Numbered from the stretch's first letter, positions 25,877 through 36,739 are shown. The stretch is 64,000 nucleotides of DNA from Ancylobacter crimeensis (GCF_023016805.1 NZ_JALKCH010000004.1:248001-312000); one strand, 5' to 3'. Numbers and translations: made by a program. The notes: generated from the letters alone by a model not told the origin.

Positions 25877-26137
25877 GTGACGTCCCTTCAGACCGAGATC
25901 ATCGGCAGCCTCGCTGCCGTGCTCACAACGCTGTGCTGGCTGCCGCAGACCGTGAAGCTGCTCCGCACCCGCGAGACCCGTGACCTCTCATTCGTCGCCT
26001 ATGCCGCGCTCGCCGCCGGGGTTGCGCTGTGGCTGGTCTACGGCCTGCTGATCGGCTCGGTGCCGGTCATCGCCGCGAACGCGGCTTCGCTCGTTCTTGT
26101 GATCGGTATTCTGTCGCTCAAGCTGCGTTATGGATGA
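25877..26137 (+). CDS. SemiSWEET/PQ-loop small transporter
   Basis: The 86-residue protein has three predicted helices and the PQ motif in TTLCWLPQTVKLLRTRETRDLS (residues about 17-38), typical of SemiSWEET sugar transporters, which function as homodimers. The gene starts with GTG at 25877, with AGGAGAAG a good ribosome site upstream. It lies 78 bp after piuC and may share its transcript. The sugar is unknown. Confidence 0.88.
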   Translation: MTSLQTEIIGSLAAVLTTLCWLPQTVKLLRTRETRDLSFVAYAALAAGVALWLVYGLLIGSVPVIAANAASLVLVIGILSLKLRYG

Positions 26138-26193
26138 GGCGCGCCCTCGCGCTGTCCCGTCCCGATCCCGAACCGCCATGTCACGGAGCCCCG

Positions 26194-26547
26194 ATGCCCG
26201 GCTTCCTCCCGCCTGCCCTGACCCCGATCGTCCTGCTGTTCGCCTCGAACGTCTTCATGACCTTCGCCTGGTACGGCCACCTCAAATACAAGAGTGCGCC
26301 GCTGCTGCTCGTGATCGTCGTGAGCTGGGGCATCGCCTTCTTCGAATATTGCCTTGCCGTTCCGGCGAACCGATTCGGCTCGGCGGTGTATTCGGCCGCC
26401 CAGCTCAAGACCATGCAGGAGGTCATCACCCTGCTGGTCTTCGCCGCCTTCTCGGTGCTCTATCTGAAGGAGCCGCTGGGCTGGAATCACCTCGTGGGCT
26501 TCTCCTTCATCGCCGCCGGCGCTTTCTTCATCTTCCACAAGTTCTGA
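26194..26547 (+). CDS. DMT-superfamily (DUF486) small membrane protein
   Basis: The 117-residue protein has four predicted helices: IVLLFASNVFMTFAWYGHL, LLLVIVVSWGIAFFEYCL, EVITLLVFAAFSVLYL and VGFSFIAAGAFFIFHKF. The motif WYGHLKYKS and the helix layout match the DUF486 group of the drug/metabolite transporter superfamily. Function is not established. It follows the SemiSWEET gene by 56 bp on the same strand. Confidence 0.85.
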   Translation: MPGFLPPALTPIVLLFASNVFMTFAWYGHLKYKSAPLLLVIVVSWGIAFFEYCLAVPANRFGSAVYSAAQLKTMQEVITLLVFAAFSVLYLKEPLGWNHLVGFSFIAAGAFFIFHKF

Positions 26548-26625
26548 GGCCGCGTCCGCGGCGACAGTCAGGCGGCATTCATGCGCCGCGCCTGTCCGTG
26601 CCGGGAGAGGGCAGGGGCCGCGCGC

Positions 26626-27048
26626 CTATGTCGACGGAACGAAGCGCAATGTGCCGGCCAGGCGCGCTGGCCGGCCGGTGTCGCTGGGGTGGTTGACGCC
26701 GTCGGAAACCGGGACCTCGGCAAAGTCGAACGGACTGACGCCGTCGAGGCACGCGACGTTCACGCCATACTGGCTGTTGTTCGAGCGGCGCTGGTGATGG
26801 GTGTAGATCCCGCAGCACGAACAGAAGAAATGCTGCGCAACGCCGGTGTTGAAGCGATAGCTCGTCAGCGCGTCTTCACCTGCGAGGATGCGGATCGCGC
26901 CCGCCTCGGACGAGACGACCACCGCGCCGCGCATCCGGCAATAGGAGCAGGTGCAGCGCCGGATCGAGGCGAAGCCATCGTCGAGCGTCACCTCGAAGCG
27001 CACCGTGCCGCAATGACACTTTCCGGCGAGAATCGTCCTGTCGTCCAC
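26626..27048 (-). CDS. GFA-family (glutathione-dependent formaldehyde-activating-like) zinc protein
   Basis: The 140-residue protein has the zinc-binding Cys pattern of the GFA/CENP-V fold: KCHCGTVRFE near 10-19, RRCTCSYCRMRG near 30-41 and FFCSCCGIY near 74-82. Some members bind glutathione and aid formaldehyde removal, but most are uncharacterised. It is read toward the DUF486 gene and lies about 100 bp after the SRPBCC gene on the same strand. Confidence 0.88.
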   Translation of the reverse strand: MDDRTILAGKCHCGTVRFEVTLDDGFASIRRCTCSYCRMRGAVVVSSEAGAIRILAGEDALTSYRFNTGVAQHFFCSCCGIYTHHQRRSNNSQYGVNVACLDGVSPFDFAEVPVSDGVNHPSDTGRPARLAGTLRFVPST

Positions 27049-27151
27049 GCTGCGCCTCCCCGTGTTCCCCTTAGTCTAGGGCGGGCACCGGCAAATGGAC
27101 AGCGGGGCGTCGGCGGGCGCATGGCCGGTGTCCTGCTGGGACGATGCAACG

Positions 27152-27577
27152 CTATGCGCCGCTCCGTGCCGTCACATAGCCGGCAAAGCGGTCGAGGACC
27201 GTCTGCCAGTCCTGCCGCTGGACCTCCGGGGCGATGCCCTCTTCCGCATCGAAGCTCTGTTGCAGGAGCGTGGTGGCGCCCGTGGCGAGGAAGGCCACGC
27301 TGACATGGCGGCCGTCCCCCATGCGCCATTCGATCAGCCGCCCCGGCTCGATGCGGGTATAGAGCGCGACGAGCTCGCTCTCCGCGTCGCCATCGGCCGC
27401 CACCGCGCCCGCTGCCATTCGCAGCCGGAGCTGTCCGCCGACCTGCAGGTCGTTCGAGGCCTCGATGACGCGCCAGTCCTCCGAGGCATCCCATCGGACG
27501 ATGTCCGCCGGATCGTTGAAGGCCCGCCAGATCGCGTCGATCGGCGCCTCGATGCGGCACTCCACCTCGATCCTCAT
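27152..27577 (-). CDS. SRPBCC/AHSA1-family protein
   Basis: The 141-residue protein begins MRIEVECRIEAPIDAIWRAF and keeps the cavity-fold pattern of SRPBCC proteins, with RWDASEDWRVIEASNDLQ and the C-terminal helix DWQTVLDRFAGYV. Members bind hydrophobic ligands or act as Hsp90 activators. The ATG at 27577 has AGGAAG three bases before it. It sits between the GFA and sugar-dehydrogenase genes on the same strand; its ligand is unknown. Confidence 0.82.
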   Translation of the reverse strand: MRIEVECRIEAPIDAIWRAFNDPADIVRWDASEDWRVIEASNDLQVGGQLRLRMAAGAVAADGDAESELVALYTRIEPGRLIEWRMGDGRHVSVAFLATGATTLLQQSFDAEEGIAPEVQRQDWQTVLDRFAGYVTARSGA

Positions 27578-27629
27578 CCGCGCTTCCTGCTGCCAGCGAG
27601 ACGGGGCCACCGCACCCGCTCCCGGTGCC

Positions 27630-28829
27630 TCACGCCGCCGGCGACAGGCGCAGCAGACGCGCGTCCGACGTCTCGTCGGTGAGCACATAGAGCGCGCCGT
27701 CGGTGCCCTGGGCGACGTCGCGGATGCGCACGCCGAGCGTTTCGAGCAGGCTTTCCTCCTGGATCACCGCATTCTTGTCGGCATCGAGCCGCAGGCGCAC
27801 CAGCTTCATGCCGGCCAGCGCGCCGAGGAAGAGGTCACCCTTCCACGCCGGGAAGGCCTCTCCCGTATAGAAGACCAGCCCCGATGGAGCGATGGAGGGG
27901 TCCCAGTAATGGACCGGCTGCTCCAGCCCGTCCTTCTGCGTTCCCTCGCCGATCTTGGCGCCGGAATAGTCGACGCCGTAGCTGATGGTGGGCCAGCCGT
28001 AATTGTGTCCGGCCTCCGGGTGGTTCAGCTCGTCGCCGCCCCGCGCGCCGTGCTCCACGGTCCAGAGCCGCCCGGTGGCGGGGTCGAGCGCAGCGCCCTG
28101 CACGTTGCGGTGGCCATAGCTCCAGATTTCGCGGCGGGCGCCCGGCATGCGCACGAAGGGGTTGTCCTTCGGCCCGCTGCCGTCGGCGCCGATGCGCACG
28201 ATCTTGCCGAGATGGTTGGACAGGTCCTGCGCCTTGTCGCGCTGCGAGAAGCGGTCGCCGAGCGTGACAAACAGCGTGCCGTCGCGACCGAAGACGAGGC
28301 GCGAGCCATAGTGGCTCGACCCGCTCACCGCGGGCTCCTGCCGGAAGATGACCTCGACCCCGTCCAGCCGGGCGTTGCCGGCCTCCTCCACCAGCCGTCC
28401 GCGGGCGACGCTGGTGCCGGAGATGCCCTCGCGCGGTTCGGCATAGCTGAGATAGACGTGGCCGCTATCGGCGAAATCCGGTCCGAGCGCGACATCGAGC
28501 AGGCCACCCTGTCCCTGCGCGAAGACCGGGGGGACGCCCGCCACCGGGGCGGAGAGGGTGCCGCTGGTGGCGACGATGCGCAGCCGCCCCGGCCGCTCCG
28601 TCACCAGCGCGCGGCCGTCGGGCAGGAAGGCGAGGCCCCACGGGTTTTCGAGCCCGCCGGTCACCGTCTCGACGCTGATCGGCCCCGCGGAGGAGGGGAC
28701 CCGCAGGGGGCCGGCATCCTGCGCCGCGGCCGCGCGCGGCAGCAGCGGCGCCCCCGCCAGCAGGCCGAGCCCGGCAAGGATGCGGCGGCGCGAGGGCAGG
28801 GACAGTGGGGCGAAGGGCGGTCGGCTCAC
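27630..28829 (-). CDS. Soluble PQQ-dependent aldose sugar dehydrogenase
   Basis: The 399-residue precursor carries a twin-arginine signal (SRRRILAGLGLLAGAP) with cleavage near AAAAQD, so it is exported folded with its cofactor. The mature part is the six-bladed propeller typical of YliI/sGDH: GLENPWGLAFLPDGRALVTE, GGLLDVALGPDF, YSYGHRNVQ as WSYGHRNVQGA, and EVEHGARGGDE as VEHGARGGDELN. It should oxidise aldoses in the periplasm. It is unrelated in fold to the membrane dehydrogenase at 11756-14128. No pqq genes are nearby. Confidence 0.9.
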   Translation of the reverse strand: MSRPPFAPLSLPSRRRILAGLGLLAGAPLLPRAAAAQDAGPLRVPSSAGPISVETVTGGLENPWGLAFLPDGRALVTERPGRLRIVATSGTLSAPVAGVPPVFAQGQGGLLDVALGPDFADSGHVYLSYAEPREGISGTSVARGRLVEEAGNARLDGVEVIFRQEPAVSGSSHYGSRLVFGRDGTLFVTLGDRFSQRDKAQDLSNHLGKIVRIGADGSGPKDNPFVRMPGARREIWSYGHRNVQGAALDPATGRLWTVEHGARGGDELNHPEAGHNYGWPTISYGVDYSGAKIGEGTQKDGLEQPVHYWDPSIAPSGLVFYTGEAFPAWKGDLFLGALAGMKLVRLRLDADKNAVIQEESLLETLGVRIRDVAQGTDGALYVLTDETSDARLLRLSPAA

Positions 28830-28920
28830 GGGGCAGGCTCCGCATGACGTTGCGTCGCAGCCTTAAAGCACAGAGCGTGCCCGCCGCCCACCGGCACGGC
28901 GTGACAAGACCGTGACAAAG

Positions 28921-28950
28921 AAAAACCCGGTCGGCATGGAGCCGACCGGG
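28921..28950 (-). terminator. Intrinsic terminator for the small membrane-protein gene
   Basis: On the minus strand a 10-bp stem, CCCGGTCGGC with GCCGACCGGG and a 5-base loop, is followed by five T residues. It lies 80 bp past the stop at 29030. Confidence 0.88.
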
Positions 28951-29029
28951 GCGAGGCGAGGAAACCCGCCGGATACCGGCGGTCGGGGGAGAAGGGCCGG
29001 GCCGGGCGGCGCGCGCGATGGCGTGGGGC

Positions 29030-29347
29030 TCAACCCTCGCGCGGGCGACGGCGCACCGGGCTGAGCTGGGGCGTGCGGGAGATGGTGTGGCGCAGCATGA
29101 AGGTCGTGAGCACGCACATGCCGGCGAAGATCGAGAGCAGCACAACGCCCATCGTCATCTGCCCGCCGGCCTCGCCTGCCACCGCATGGAGCTCGCTGGC
29201 GCCCGCGCCGTCGAGCCCGAAGGCGCAGATCACCGCCACGATGGCGAAGGTGAGCGAGAGGACCACGCCGGCTTCCATGACGGCATGGCGCAGGCGTCCG
29301 CGACCGGTGCGGGCAGCGTCGCGGCGGCGGATGATCAGCTCTGTCAT
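29030..29347 (-). CDS. Small two-helix membrane protein of unknown function
   Basis: The 105-residue protein begins MTELIIRRRDAARTGRGRL and has two predicted helices, VVLSLTFAIVAVICAFGL and MGVVLLSIFAGMCVLTTFML, with a basic tail. AGGAGG stands 5 bp before the ATG at 29347; an upstream in-frame ATG (MSLAEEAA) is possible but has a poorer ribosome site. I recognise no family. It has its own terminator at 28921-28950. Confidence 0.65.
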   Translation of the reverse strand: MTELIIRRRDAARTGRGRLRHAVMEAGVVLSLTFAIVAVICAFGLDGAGASELHAVAGEAGGQMTMGVVLLSIFAGMCVLTTFMLRHTISRTPQLSPVRRRPREG

Positions 29348-29548
29348 GGCGGCCTCCTCTGCGAGGGACATATGGGTCCGATGCGATGAGGGCAGGTTCG
29401 CCGCCGAACGGGGCCACGGCTGGTCGCGACTTGGGCGAGAGGCTGCCATTTCAAGGCCATTTCGGGGCGAGGCTTCGACTATTTCCAAGCCGAGTCAGGA
29501 TGTTAACGTTATGTTAACCCTTGTGTGCCGCGACCCGTGCCGCCCGCC

Positions 29549-30538
29549 TCACATGAACAGCTTCTCGTTTCCGAGATCCTTGTAGAGCCCGGCCACCTGC
29601 TCGGCATAGCCGTTGTAGAGGAGAGTCGGTCGGCGCTCGCCGGTGCCGATGTCGCGCTCGCTGGCCTGGCTCCAGCGGGGGTGCGGCACTTCGGGGTTCA
29701 CATTGGCCCAGAAGCCGTATTCGGCGCCCTGCACCTGCTCCCACAGCCCCACCGGCCGCTCGGCGACGAAGGAGATGCGCACGATCGACTTCACCGACTT
29801 GAAGCCGTATTTCCACGGCAGCGCGAGCCGCAGCGGCGCGCCATACTGGTTCGGCGCCGGCTTGCCATAGACGCCGGTAACCATGAAGGCGAGGTCGTTG
29901 GTCGCTTCCGCCATGGTGAGGCCGTCGACATAGGGCCACGGGTAGAAGAACCGCTTCTGCCCCGGCGCGACCTTCGGGTTCACGAAGGTTTCCATGCGCA
30001 CATATTTCGCCCCCGAGAGCGGCTTCGCCCAGGCGACGAACTGCTTGAGCGGAAAGCCGGTCCACGGCACCGCCATCGACCACGCCTCGACGCAGCGGTG
30101 GCGGTAGAGCCGCTCTTCGAGCGTCATCGCGCGGATGATGTCGTCGATGCCTACCTCGCGCGGGGTTTCCACCAGCCCGTCGATCTTCACCGTCCACGGC
30201 CGGCGCGGCATCTTCGCGGCGATGTCGGCGACATGGTAGTTCATCTGGTCGGAGCCGAATTCGTAGAAATTGTTGTAGTTGGCGGTCACCTTCTCCGGCG
30301 TCACCGGGTGGTCCAGCGTGTAGGCCGGGTTGCGTTTGGCCGGATAGAGGTCGCGTGTCGGATCCCCGTCCGGATCCCCGGCCTGCTGGGCCTGCGCGGG
30401 GCGGATGCCCGAAAACCCGGCCAGCCCCGCCAGGAGTCCGACCCCGGCGCCAAGGGCTTCGCGGCGGGAGACATAGACGGCCTCCGGCGTGGCGGCGTTT
30501 TCCGGCAGGTGCCAGCTCGGCGGGCGGCGGATCAGCAT
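29549..30538 (-). CDS. msrP: Protein-methionine-sulfoxide reductase catalytic subunit
   Basis: The 329-residue molybdoenzyme has a twin-arginine signal (SRREALGAGVGLLAGLAGF) and the sulfite-oxidase-like fold with the molybdenum-ligand Cys near 149 (YRHRCVEAWSMAVPW) and late GAPLRLALPWKYGFKSVKS. MsrP repairs oxidised methionine in periplasmic proteins, usually with electrons from the membrane heme protein MsrQ. The ATG at 30538 has GGAG 6 bp before it. No msrQ gene is adjacent, so the electron donor must be encoded elsewhere or differ. Confidence 0.93.
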   Translation of the reverse strand: MLIRRPPSWHLPENAATPEAVYVSRREALGAGVGLLAGLAGFSGIRPAQAQQAGDPDGDPTRDLYPAKRNPAYTLDHPVTPEKVTANYNNFYEFGSDQMNYHVADIAAKMPRRPWTVKIDGLVETPREVGIDDIIRAMTLEERLYRHRCVEAWSMAVPWTGFPLKQFVAWAKPLSGAKYVRMETFVNPKVAPGQKRFFYPWPYVDGLTMAEATNDLAFMVTGVYGKPAPNQYGAPLRLALPWKYGFKSVKSIVRISFVAERPVGLWEQVQGAEYGFWANVNPEVPHPRWSQASERDIGTGERRPTLLYNGYAEQVAGLYKDLGNEKLFM

Positions 30539-30680
30539 GGGTATCTCCATCGGCTCGGCGAGAAGATACGTCCGGACGCGGCGGTTGTAGCGTGGCCGAC
30601 CATCAACTCGTCGTGCACGGCGGGGCCGGGTGAGGGGATGGCGGCGTGGAGTTGTGTGCTCCGCGCGCCCCCGAAACGAC

Positions 30681-30745
30681 GAACGGCCCCGCAGCGTGTG
30701 CCGCGGGGCCGTTCGGAAAGGCGGGCGCCGGACGAGCCGGCGCCC
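30681..30745. terminator. Two GC-rich hairpins after the DUF992 gene
   Basis: GAACGGCCCCGC pairs with GCGGGGCCGTTC (30681-30714), and GGGCGCCGG pairs with CCGGCGCCC (30723-30745). Neither has a T-run. They follow the stop of the DUF992 gene on the minus strand and probably end or stabilise its transcript. Confidence 0.5.
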
Positions 30746-30760
30746 CATGCCAGGGCGCGG

Positions 30761-31294
30761 TCAGAGCGCGCGCAGGCGCAGGTCGCCCACGCCGACGGCG
30801 AGGTTGAGGCCGGTCATGCTCTCGCCGGAGAAGGGCTGCAGCGCGATGGTGTCGTTGGAGCCGCCGAACAGCACGTTGCCGGCGAGGCCGACGCCGACCG
30901 CGACGCTGCCCGACACGCCGGCATAATTGCCGGAGAGCGAATCCGGGCCGAGCGCGCGGGTGGGGGCGAGCACGCTCCACACCAGGACGTTCTGGCCGGT
31001 GAAGCCGACATCGAGGCCGTAGCGGCTGATGGTGCCCTGATAGGGGTGGGGCACGCCGCGGGTATCGGTGAAGGTGCAGCTCAGCGTGCGGTGCGAGCCG
31101 ATGAGCAGGCCGTTGGAGGGCGAGCCGACGCAGGTGAGGGTGCCGGCGGCGGTGCCGGGAACCGGGGGGGCCGCCGTGTAGTGGGGCGCCTTGTGGATGG
31201 TGGTGCGCAGCGGCTGGGCCAGCGCCGGGGCCGCAAGCGTGCCGGCGGCGGCAAGCGCGATCACGGCGGAACGGACGAAGTTCGAACGCGACAT
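30761..31294 (-). CDS. Exported DUF992-family protein
   Basis: The 177-residue precursor has a signal peptide (FVRSAVIALAAAGTLAAPALAQ) and the DUF992 pattern: GTLTCVGSPSNGLLIGSHRTLSCTF split at 51-75 with two Cys, then YQGTISRYGLDVGFTG and LSGNYAGVSGSVAVGVGLAGN. DUF992 proteins are common in Hyphomicrobiales, are secreted to the periplasm or beyond, and have no known role. It is single and flanked by hairpins on both sides. Confidence 0.88.
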   Translation of the reverse strand: MSRSNFVRSAVIALAAAGTLAAPALAQPLRTTIHKAPHYTAAPPVPGTAAGTLTCVGSPSNGLLIGSHRTLSCTFTDTRGVPHPYQGTISRYGLDVGFTGQNVLVWSVLAPTRALGPDSLSGNYAGVSGSVAVGVGLAGNVLFGGSNDTIALQPFSGESMTGLNLAVGVGDLRLRAL

Positions 31295-31361
31295 GGTTCT
31301 CTCCTGAGTCAGGCGGCCGTCGTGGTGCGGCCGTCCGGTTTGGTTCCTGGTGGAACCGGAA

Positions 31362-31384
31362 CCGGCCGGGTTGGCCCCGGCCGG
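31362..31384 (-). terminator. Hairpin after the aspartate aminotransferase gene
   Basis: CCGGCCGGG and CCCGGCCGG form a 9-bp stem with a 5-base loop 35 bp past the aminotransferase stop. It has no T-run, so termination strength is uncertain. Confidence 0.45.
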
Positions 31385-31419
31385 CCGAAGGGCGATGCGT
31401 CGTCCCGGGTCTCGGCCGG

Positions 31420-33606
<2,187 letters not shown>

Positions 33607-33700
33607 TCATCGGATCGGAGGCGGCGGCGACGAGGCTGATGGAGCGGTGGCTGGACTCATCGTCCACCACACCGGACTGACTGCACCGTCGATTTGGGCA

Positions 33701-33800
33701 AGAAAAAGCCGGGCGTCCTTGCGGAGCCCGGCATAAAGTTTCTGCCGCTTGCGCGGCAACCTTCCAGAGGGGAACAGCTGAAGCAGTCGCTACAGCTCCC
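33701..33800 (-). ncRNA. Probable small RNA of about 100 nt
   Basis: In the 438-bp gap between two plus-strand genes, the minus strand has a -35 TTGAGT (33828-33833) and a -10 CATAAA (33805-33810) with 17-bp spacing, then three hairpins. They are GGGGAGCTG with CAGCTGTTCCCC (33769-33801), TGCCGC-GCAA-GCGGCA (33743-33758) and a terminator stem GCCGGGC/GCCCGGC ending in five T residues (33703-33732). There is no open frame. An alternative pairing GGCATAAAG/CTTTATGCC (33804-33812 with 33730-33738) is also perfect, so a longer RNA with a closing stem is possible. I do not recognise a known family. Confidence 0.6.
33703..33732 (-). terminator. Intrinsic terminator of the probable small RNA
   Basis: On the minus strand GCCGGGC and GCCCGGC form a 7-bp stem with an 11-base loop and are followed by TTTTTC. 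No protein gene on that strand ends here, which is the main reason to suspect a non-coding transcript. Confidence 0.7.
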
Positions 33801-33998
33801 CACCTTTATGCCTATCGCACGTGCAAAACTCAATCGCATATGCCCGCATGGCAGGCATGCACCTAAGGGGCGGCTGGGATGGAACTTTTCATCCTCCCGC
33901 AGTGCAGCGCGTGCGGTGCGCCGTAACCGGGTGCCGCGCGAGCTTCGGCAAATGCGCCTAGCATGTCTCCCGACCCCCCGAGATGCCTGGAGGATTCG

Positions 33999-34526
33999 AT
34001 GGCGGTCCTGCCGCTTCGCGTGTCATGCCGTGCCCTGCTGGTTGCCGTTTCACTGGCATCCGGCGGAGTTGCTGTTCCCCGCCATGTCCTTGCATCCACA
34101 ACACTTCTCGCCGTGGCCGATCCCGGTTTCGCCGACTCGTCGGGCGAGCCGGGCAACCAGCAGGCGGCGCATCGGGAACGGCTGAAAACGGTCGCGGAAA
34201 CGCTGCGGCAGGCATTGGCGCGGGCGGTGCCCGCGGAGGTCGTCGCGCTCTCCTGTCCGGCCGACGGTTGCGAGGTGGACCAGCCGGGCGTCGCGGCTCT
34301 GCGCGAGCGGGCGCGACAGAAGGGCGCGGCTCTGGTGCTGGTATGTGGTGTCCACAAAATGAGCACGCTCATATTGAGCATGCGTGTCGGCGTGCTGGAT
34401 GTCGCGACCGGCCGCCTAATCGCAGAGCGCTGGCTCAGCTTTCGCGGCGATACAGACGAAGGCTGGCGCCGCGCCGCGGAGTATGTCGCGGCCGACATCG
34501 CCCCCGCCATCGCGGCTGCGCGGTAG
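33999..34526 (+). CDS. Exported DUF2380-like protein
   Basis: The 175-residue precursor has a signal peptide (LLVAVSLASGGVAVPRHVLA) and then a domain with TTLLAVADPGFADSSGEP, VVALSCPADGCEVD and ALVLVCGVHKMSTLILSMRV, resembling DUF2380 proteins found in Hyphomicrobiales. GGAGG stands 5 bp before the ATG at 33999. Function is unknown. It converges with the LysR gene, only 28 bp away. Confidence 0.7.
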   Translation: MAVLPLRVSCRALLVAVSLASGGVAVPRHVLASTTLLAVADPGFADSSGEPGNQQAAHRERLKTVAETLRQALARAVPAEVVALSCPADGCEVDQPGVAALRERARQKGAALVLVCGVHKMSTLILSMRVGVLDVATGRLIAERWLSFRGDTDEGWRRAAEYVAADIAPAIAAAR

Positions 34527-34554
34527 AAAGTCTTTCCAAGACAATAGCTTGAGC

Positions 34555-35478
34555 CTAGAAGCTCCAGCGCTGTGCCTTGGCGACGAGGAAGTCGCGGAAC
34601 ACCTGGATGCGCGCTACGGAGCGCATTTCCTGCGGGTAGACGAAATACGCTTCCAGCGTCGGGGTCGGGCGCTCATTGAAGAGCTGAACCAGGGTCGCGC
34701 TGTCTTCAAGCAGGTAGTCCGGCACGATGCCGATACCGACGCCCCGCTCCACCGCGCGCTTGAGGCCGAGCACGTTATTGACGGAAAGGGCAGGCACGCG
34801 CCCCTCCTGACCGTCTTCGAGGCCAGCACGTTCAAGCCAGTTAAGGGCTTGGAAATAAGAGGGAATCGGGCCGCCCAGCAGGATGATGCGATGCTTTTCC
34901 AGCTCGTCCAGCGTGCGTGGATGGCCGTTGCGCTTCAGATAGTCGGCGGACGCGAAGGCGTGGAAGTGCACGGTGAAGAGCTTGCGCTGGATGAGGTCCG
35001 GCTGCACCGGCTGGCGCAGGCGGATGGCGACATCGGCCTCGCGCATGGCGAGATCGAGCTCCTCGTCTGTCAGGATCAGCGTGATGCGGATGTCGGGATA
35101 GAGCTCCAGGAATTCACCGATCCGCGCCGTCAGCCAATGGGTACCGAGGCCCATGGTGGTGGTGACGCGCAATTCGCCATTCGGCTTCTCGCGGCTGTCC
35201 GTCAGCTTCGCCCGTGCCGCCTCCAGCTTCATGAAGACTTCGTGGGCGGTGCGATAGAGCAGGTCGCCCTGCTCGGTAAGGATCAGGCCACGGGCGTGGC
35301 GGTGGAACAGCGGAATGTTCAATTCCTGTTCAAGCGCAGAGACTTGCCGGCTCACCGCGGATTGCGAAAGGCCAAGCGCCTCGCCCGCGTGGGTGAACGA
35401 TCCGGCTTCGGCGGCGACGTGGAACACCTTGAGCTTGTCCCAGTCCATGCCGCCCGCTCGCGACCTCGGCGAATCCAT
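34555..35478 (-). CDS. LysR-family transcriptional regulator downstream of trxB
   Basis: The 307-residue protein has the LysR winged helix near 15-70 (FHVAAEAGSFTHAGEALGLS, SAVSRQVSALEQELNIPLF) and a periplasmic-binding-protein-like effector domain. It follows trxB by 18 bp on the same strand, an arrangement common in Hyphomicrobiales. Co-transcription with trxB suggests a link to redox control, but the effector and targets are unknown. An alternative start ten codons in (ATG 35448) is possible. Confidence 0.92.
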   Translation of the reverse strand: MDSPRSRAGGMDWDKLKVFHVAAEAGSFTHAGEALGLSQSAVSRQVSALEQELNIPLFHRHARGLILTEQGDLLYRTAHEVFMKLEAARAKLTDSREKPNGELRVTTTMGLGTHWLTARIGEFLELYPDIRITLILTDEELDLAMREADVAIRLRQPVQPDLIQRKLFTVHFHAFASADYLKRNGHPRTLDELEKHRIILLGGPIPSYFQALNWLERAGLEDGQEGRVPALSVNNVLGLKRAVERGVGIGIVPDYLLEDSATLVQLFNERPTPTLEAYFVYPQEMRSVARIQVFRDFLVAKAQRWSF

Positions 35479-35496
35479 GCTGCGCCCCGCTGTCCC

Positions 35497-36471
35497 CTAT
35501 TCGGCCGCCTGGGCGAGCGGCTCGCGCGCGGCGAGGAAACGCTCGGCCTCGAGAGCCGCCATGCACCCCATGCCCGCCGCAGTGATCGCCTGGCGATAGA
35601 CGTCGTCCGCCACGTCGCCGGCGGCGAACACACCCTCGACCGAGGTGGCGGTGGAATAAGGCGCCGTCCAGACATAGCCGGAAGGCTTCAGCTTGAGCTG
35701 GTCTTGCACCAGTTCGGTCGCCGGAGCGTGGCCGATGGCGATGAAGACGCCGTCCACCGCGCGATGCGTCACCGCGCCGGTCTCGACATTCTTCAGGGCG
35801 ACGGACTTCACCTTCGGCGGCTCCTGCTCGCCGACGACCTCGTGCAGAGCCGTGTTCCACACCACCTCGACCTTGGGGTGGGCGAACAGCCGCTCCTGCA
35901 GGATACGCTCGGCGCGTAGATGGTCGCGGCGGTGGATCAACGTGACCTTGGAGGCGAAATTCGTAAGGAACAGAGCCTCCTCGACCGCGGTGTTGCCGCC
36001 GCCGACCACGATGACCTCCTTGCCGCGATAGAAGAAGCCGTCGCAGGTCGCGCAGGCGGAAACGCCGAAGCCGCGATAGGCCTGCTCCGACGGCAGCTCC
36101 AGCCATCGCGCCTGTGCGCCGGTCGCGAGGATGAGCGTTTCCGCCAGCCAGATCTGCCCGGAATCCGTCTCCAGCCGGAACGGCCGGCTCGACAGGTCCG
36201 CCTTCGTCACGAGGTCGGTGACGATGCGCGTGCCCATATGCTCGGCCTGCGCCTGCATCTGCTCCATCAGCCACGGACCCTGGATGGGATCGGCGAAGCC
36301 GGGATAATTCTCGACATCGGTGGTGATGGTGAGTTGCCCGCCCGGCTGGATGCCCTGGATCAGCACCGGCTCCAGCATGGCGCGGGCGGCATAGATCGCC
36401 GCGGTGTAGCCCGCTGGACCCGATCCGATGATCAGCACCTTGACATGTTGCGGAGCGGGGGAGGCGGACAT
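35497..36471 (-). CDS. trxB: Thioredoxin-disulfide reductase
   Basis: The 324-residue cytoplasmic flavoenzyme has the FAD motif VLIIGSGPAGYTAAIYAARA near 10-29, the redox-active CATC near 138 (SACATCDGFF), the NADPH motif VVGGGNTAVEEALFL and the C-terminal FAD region GVFAAGDVADDVYRQ. It uses NADPH to keep thioredoxin reduced. It heads a probable two-gene unit with the LysR gene and is divergent from the Lrp-family gene across a 268-bp control region. Confidence 0.97.
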   Translation of the reverse strand: MSASPAPQHVKVLIIGSGPAGYTAAIYAARAMLEPVLIQGIQPGGQLTITTDVENYPGFADPIQGPWLMEQMQAQAEHMGTRIVTDLVTKADLSSRPFRLETDSGQIWLAETLILATGAQARWLELPSEQAYRGFGVSACATCDGFFYRGKEVIVVGGGNTAVEEALFLTNFASKVTLIHRRDHLRAERILQERLFAHPKVEVVWNTALHEVVGEQEPPKVKSVALKNVETGAVTHRAVDGVFIAIGHAPATELVQDQLKLKPSGYVWTAPYSTATSVEGVFAAGDVADDVYRQAITAAGMGCMAALEAERFLAAREPLAQAAE

Positions 36472-36739
36472 GGCGATCTCTTCGGCGAGGCCCGGGCCCG
36501 CAAGGGACAGGGACGCTTGATTCGTTCAGCGGACAGACTGCGAAGGGTGGCACGCAGCCATGCGAAAATGTAGGAGCGCGGTGTCTCCTCTGCAAGCGGC
36601 GCGGTTCTCCAGCGTCACTTGTTCAGAGAAGAAGCGGTGATTGGCGCCGATCTGTGAAAGATTATTGCGCTGGGCACCCCGTCCAGTATGGTGCGCGCGC
36701 CGCCGACCCCACGGCCGGGCGGCCAAAAGGGAGCCTTGC

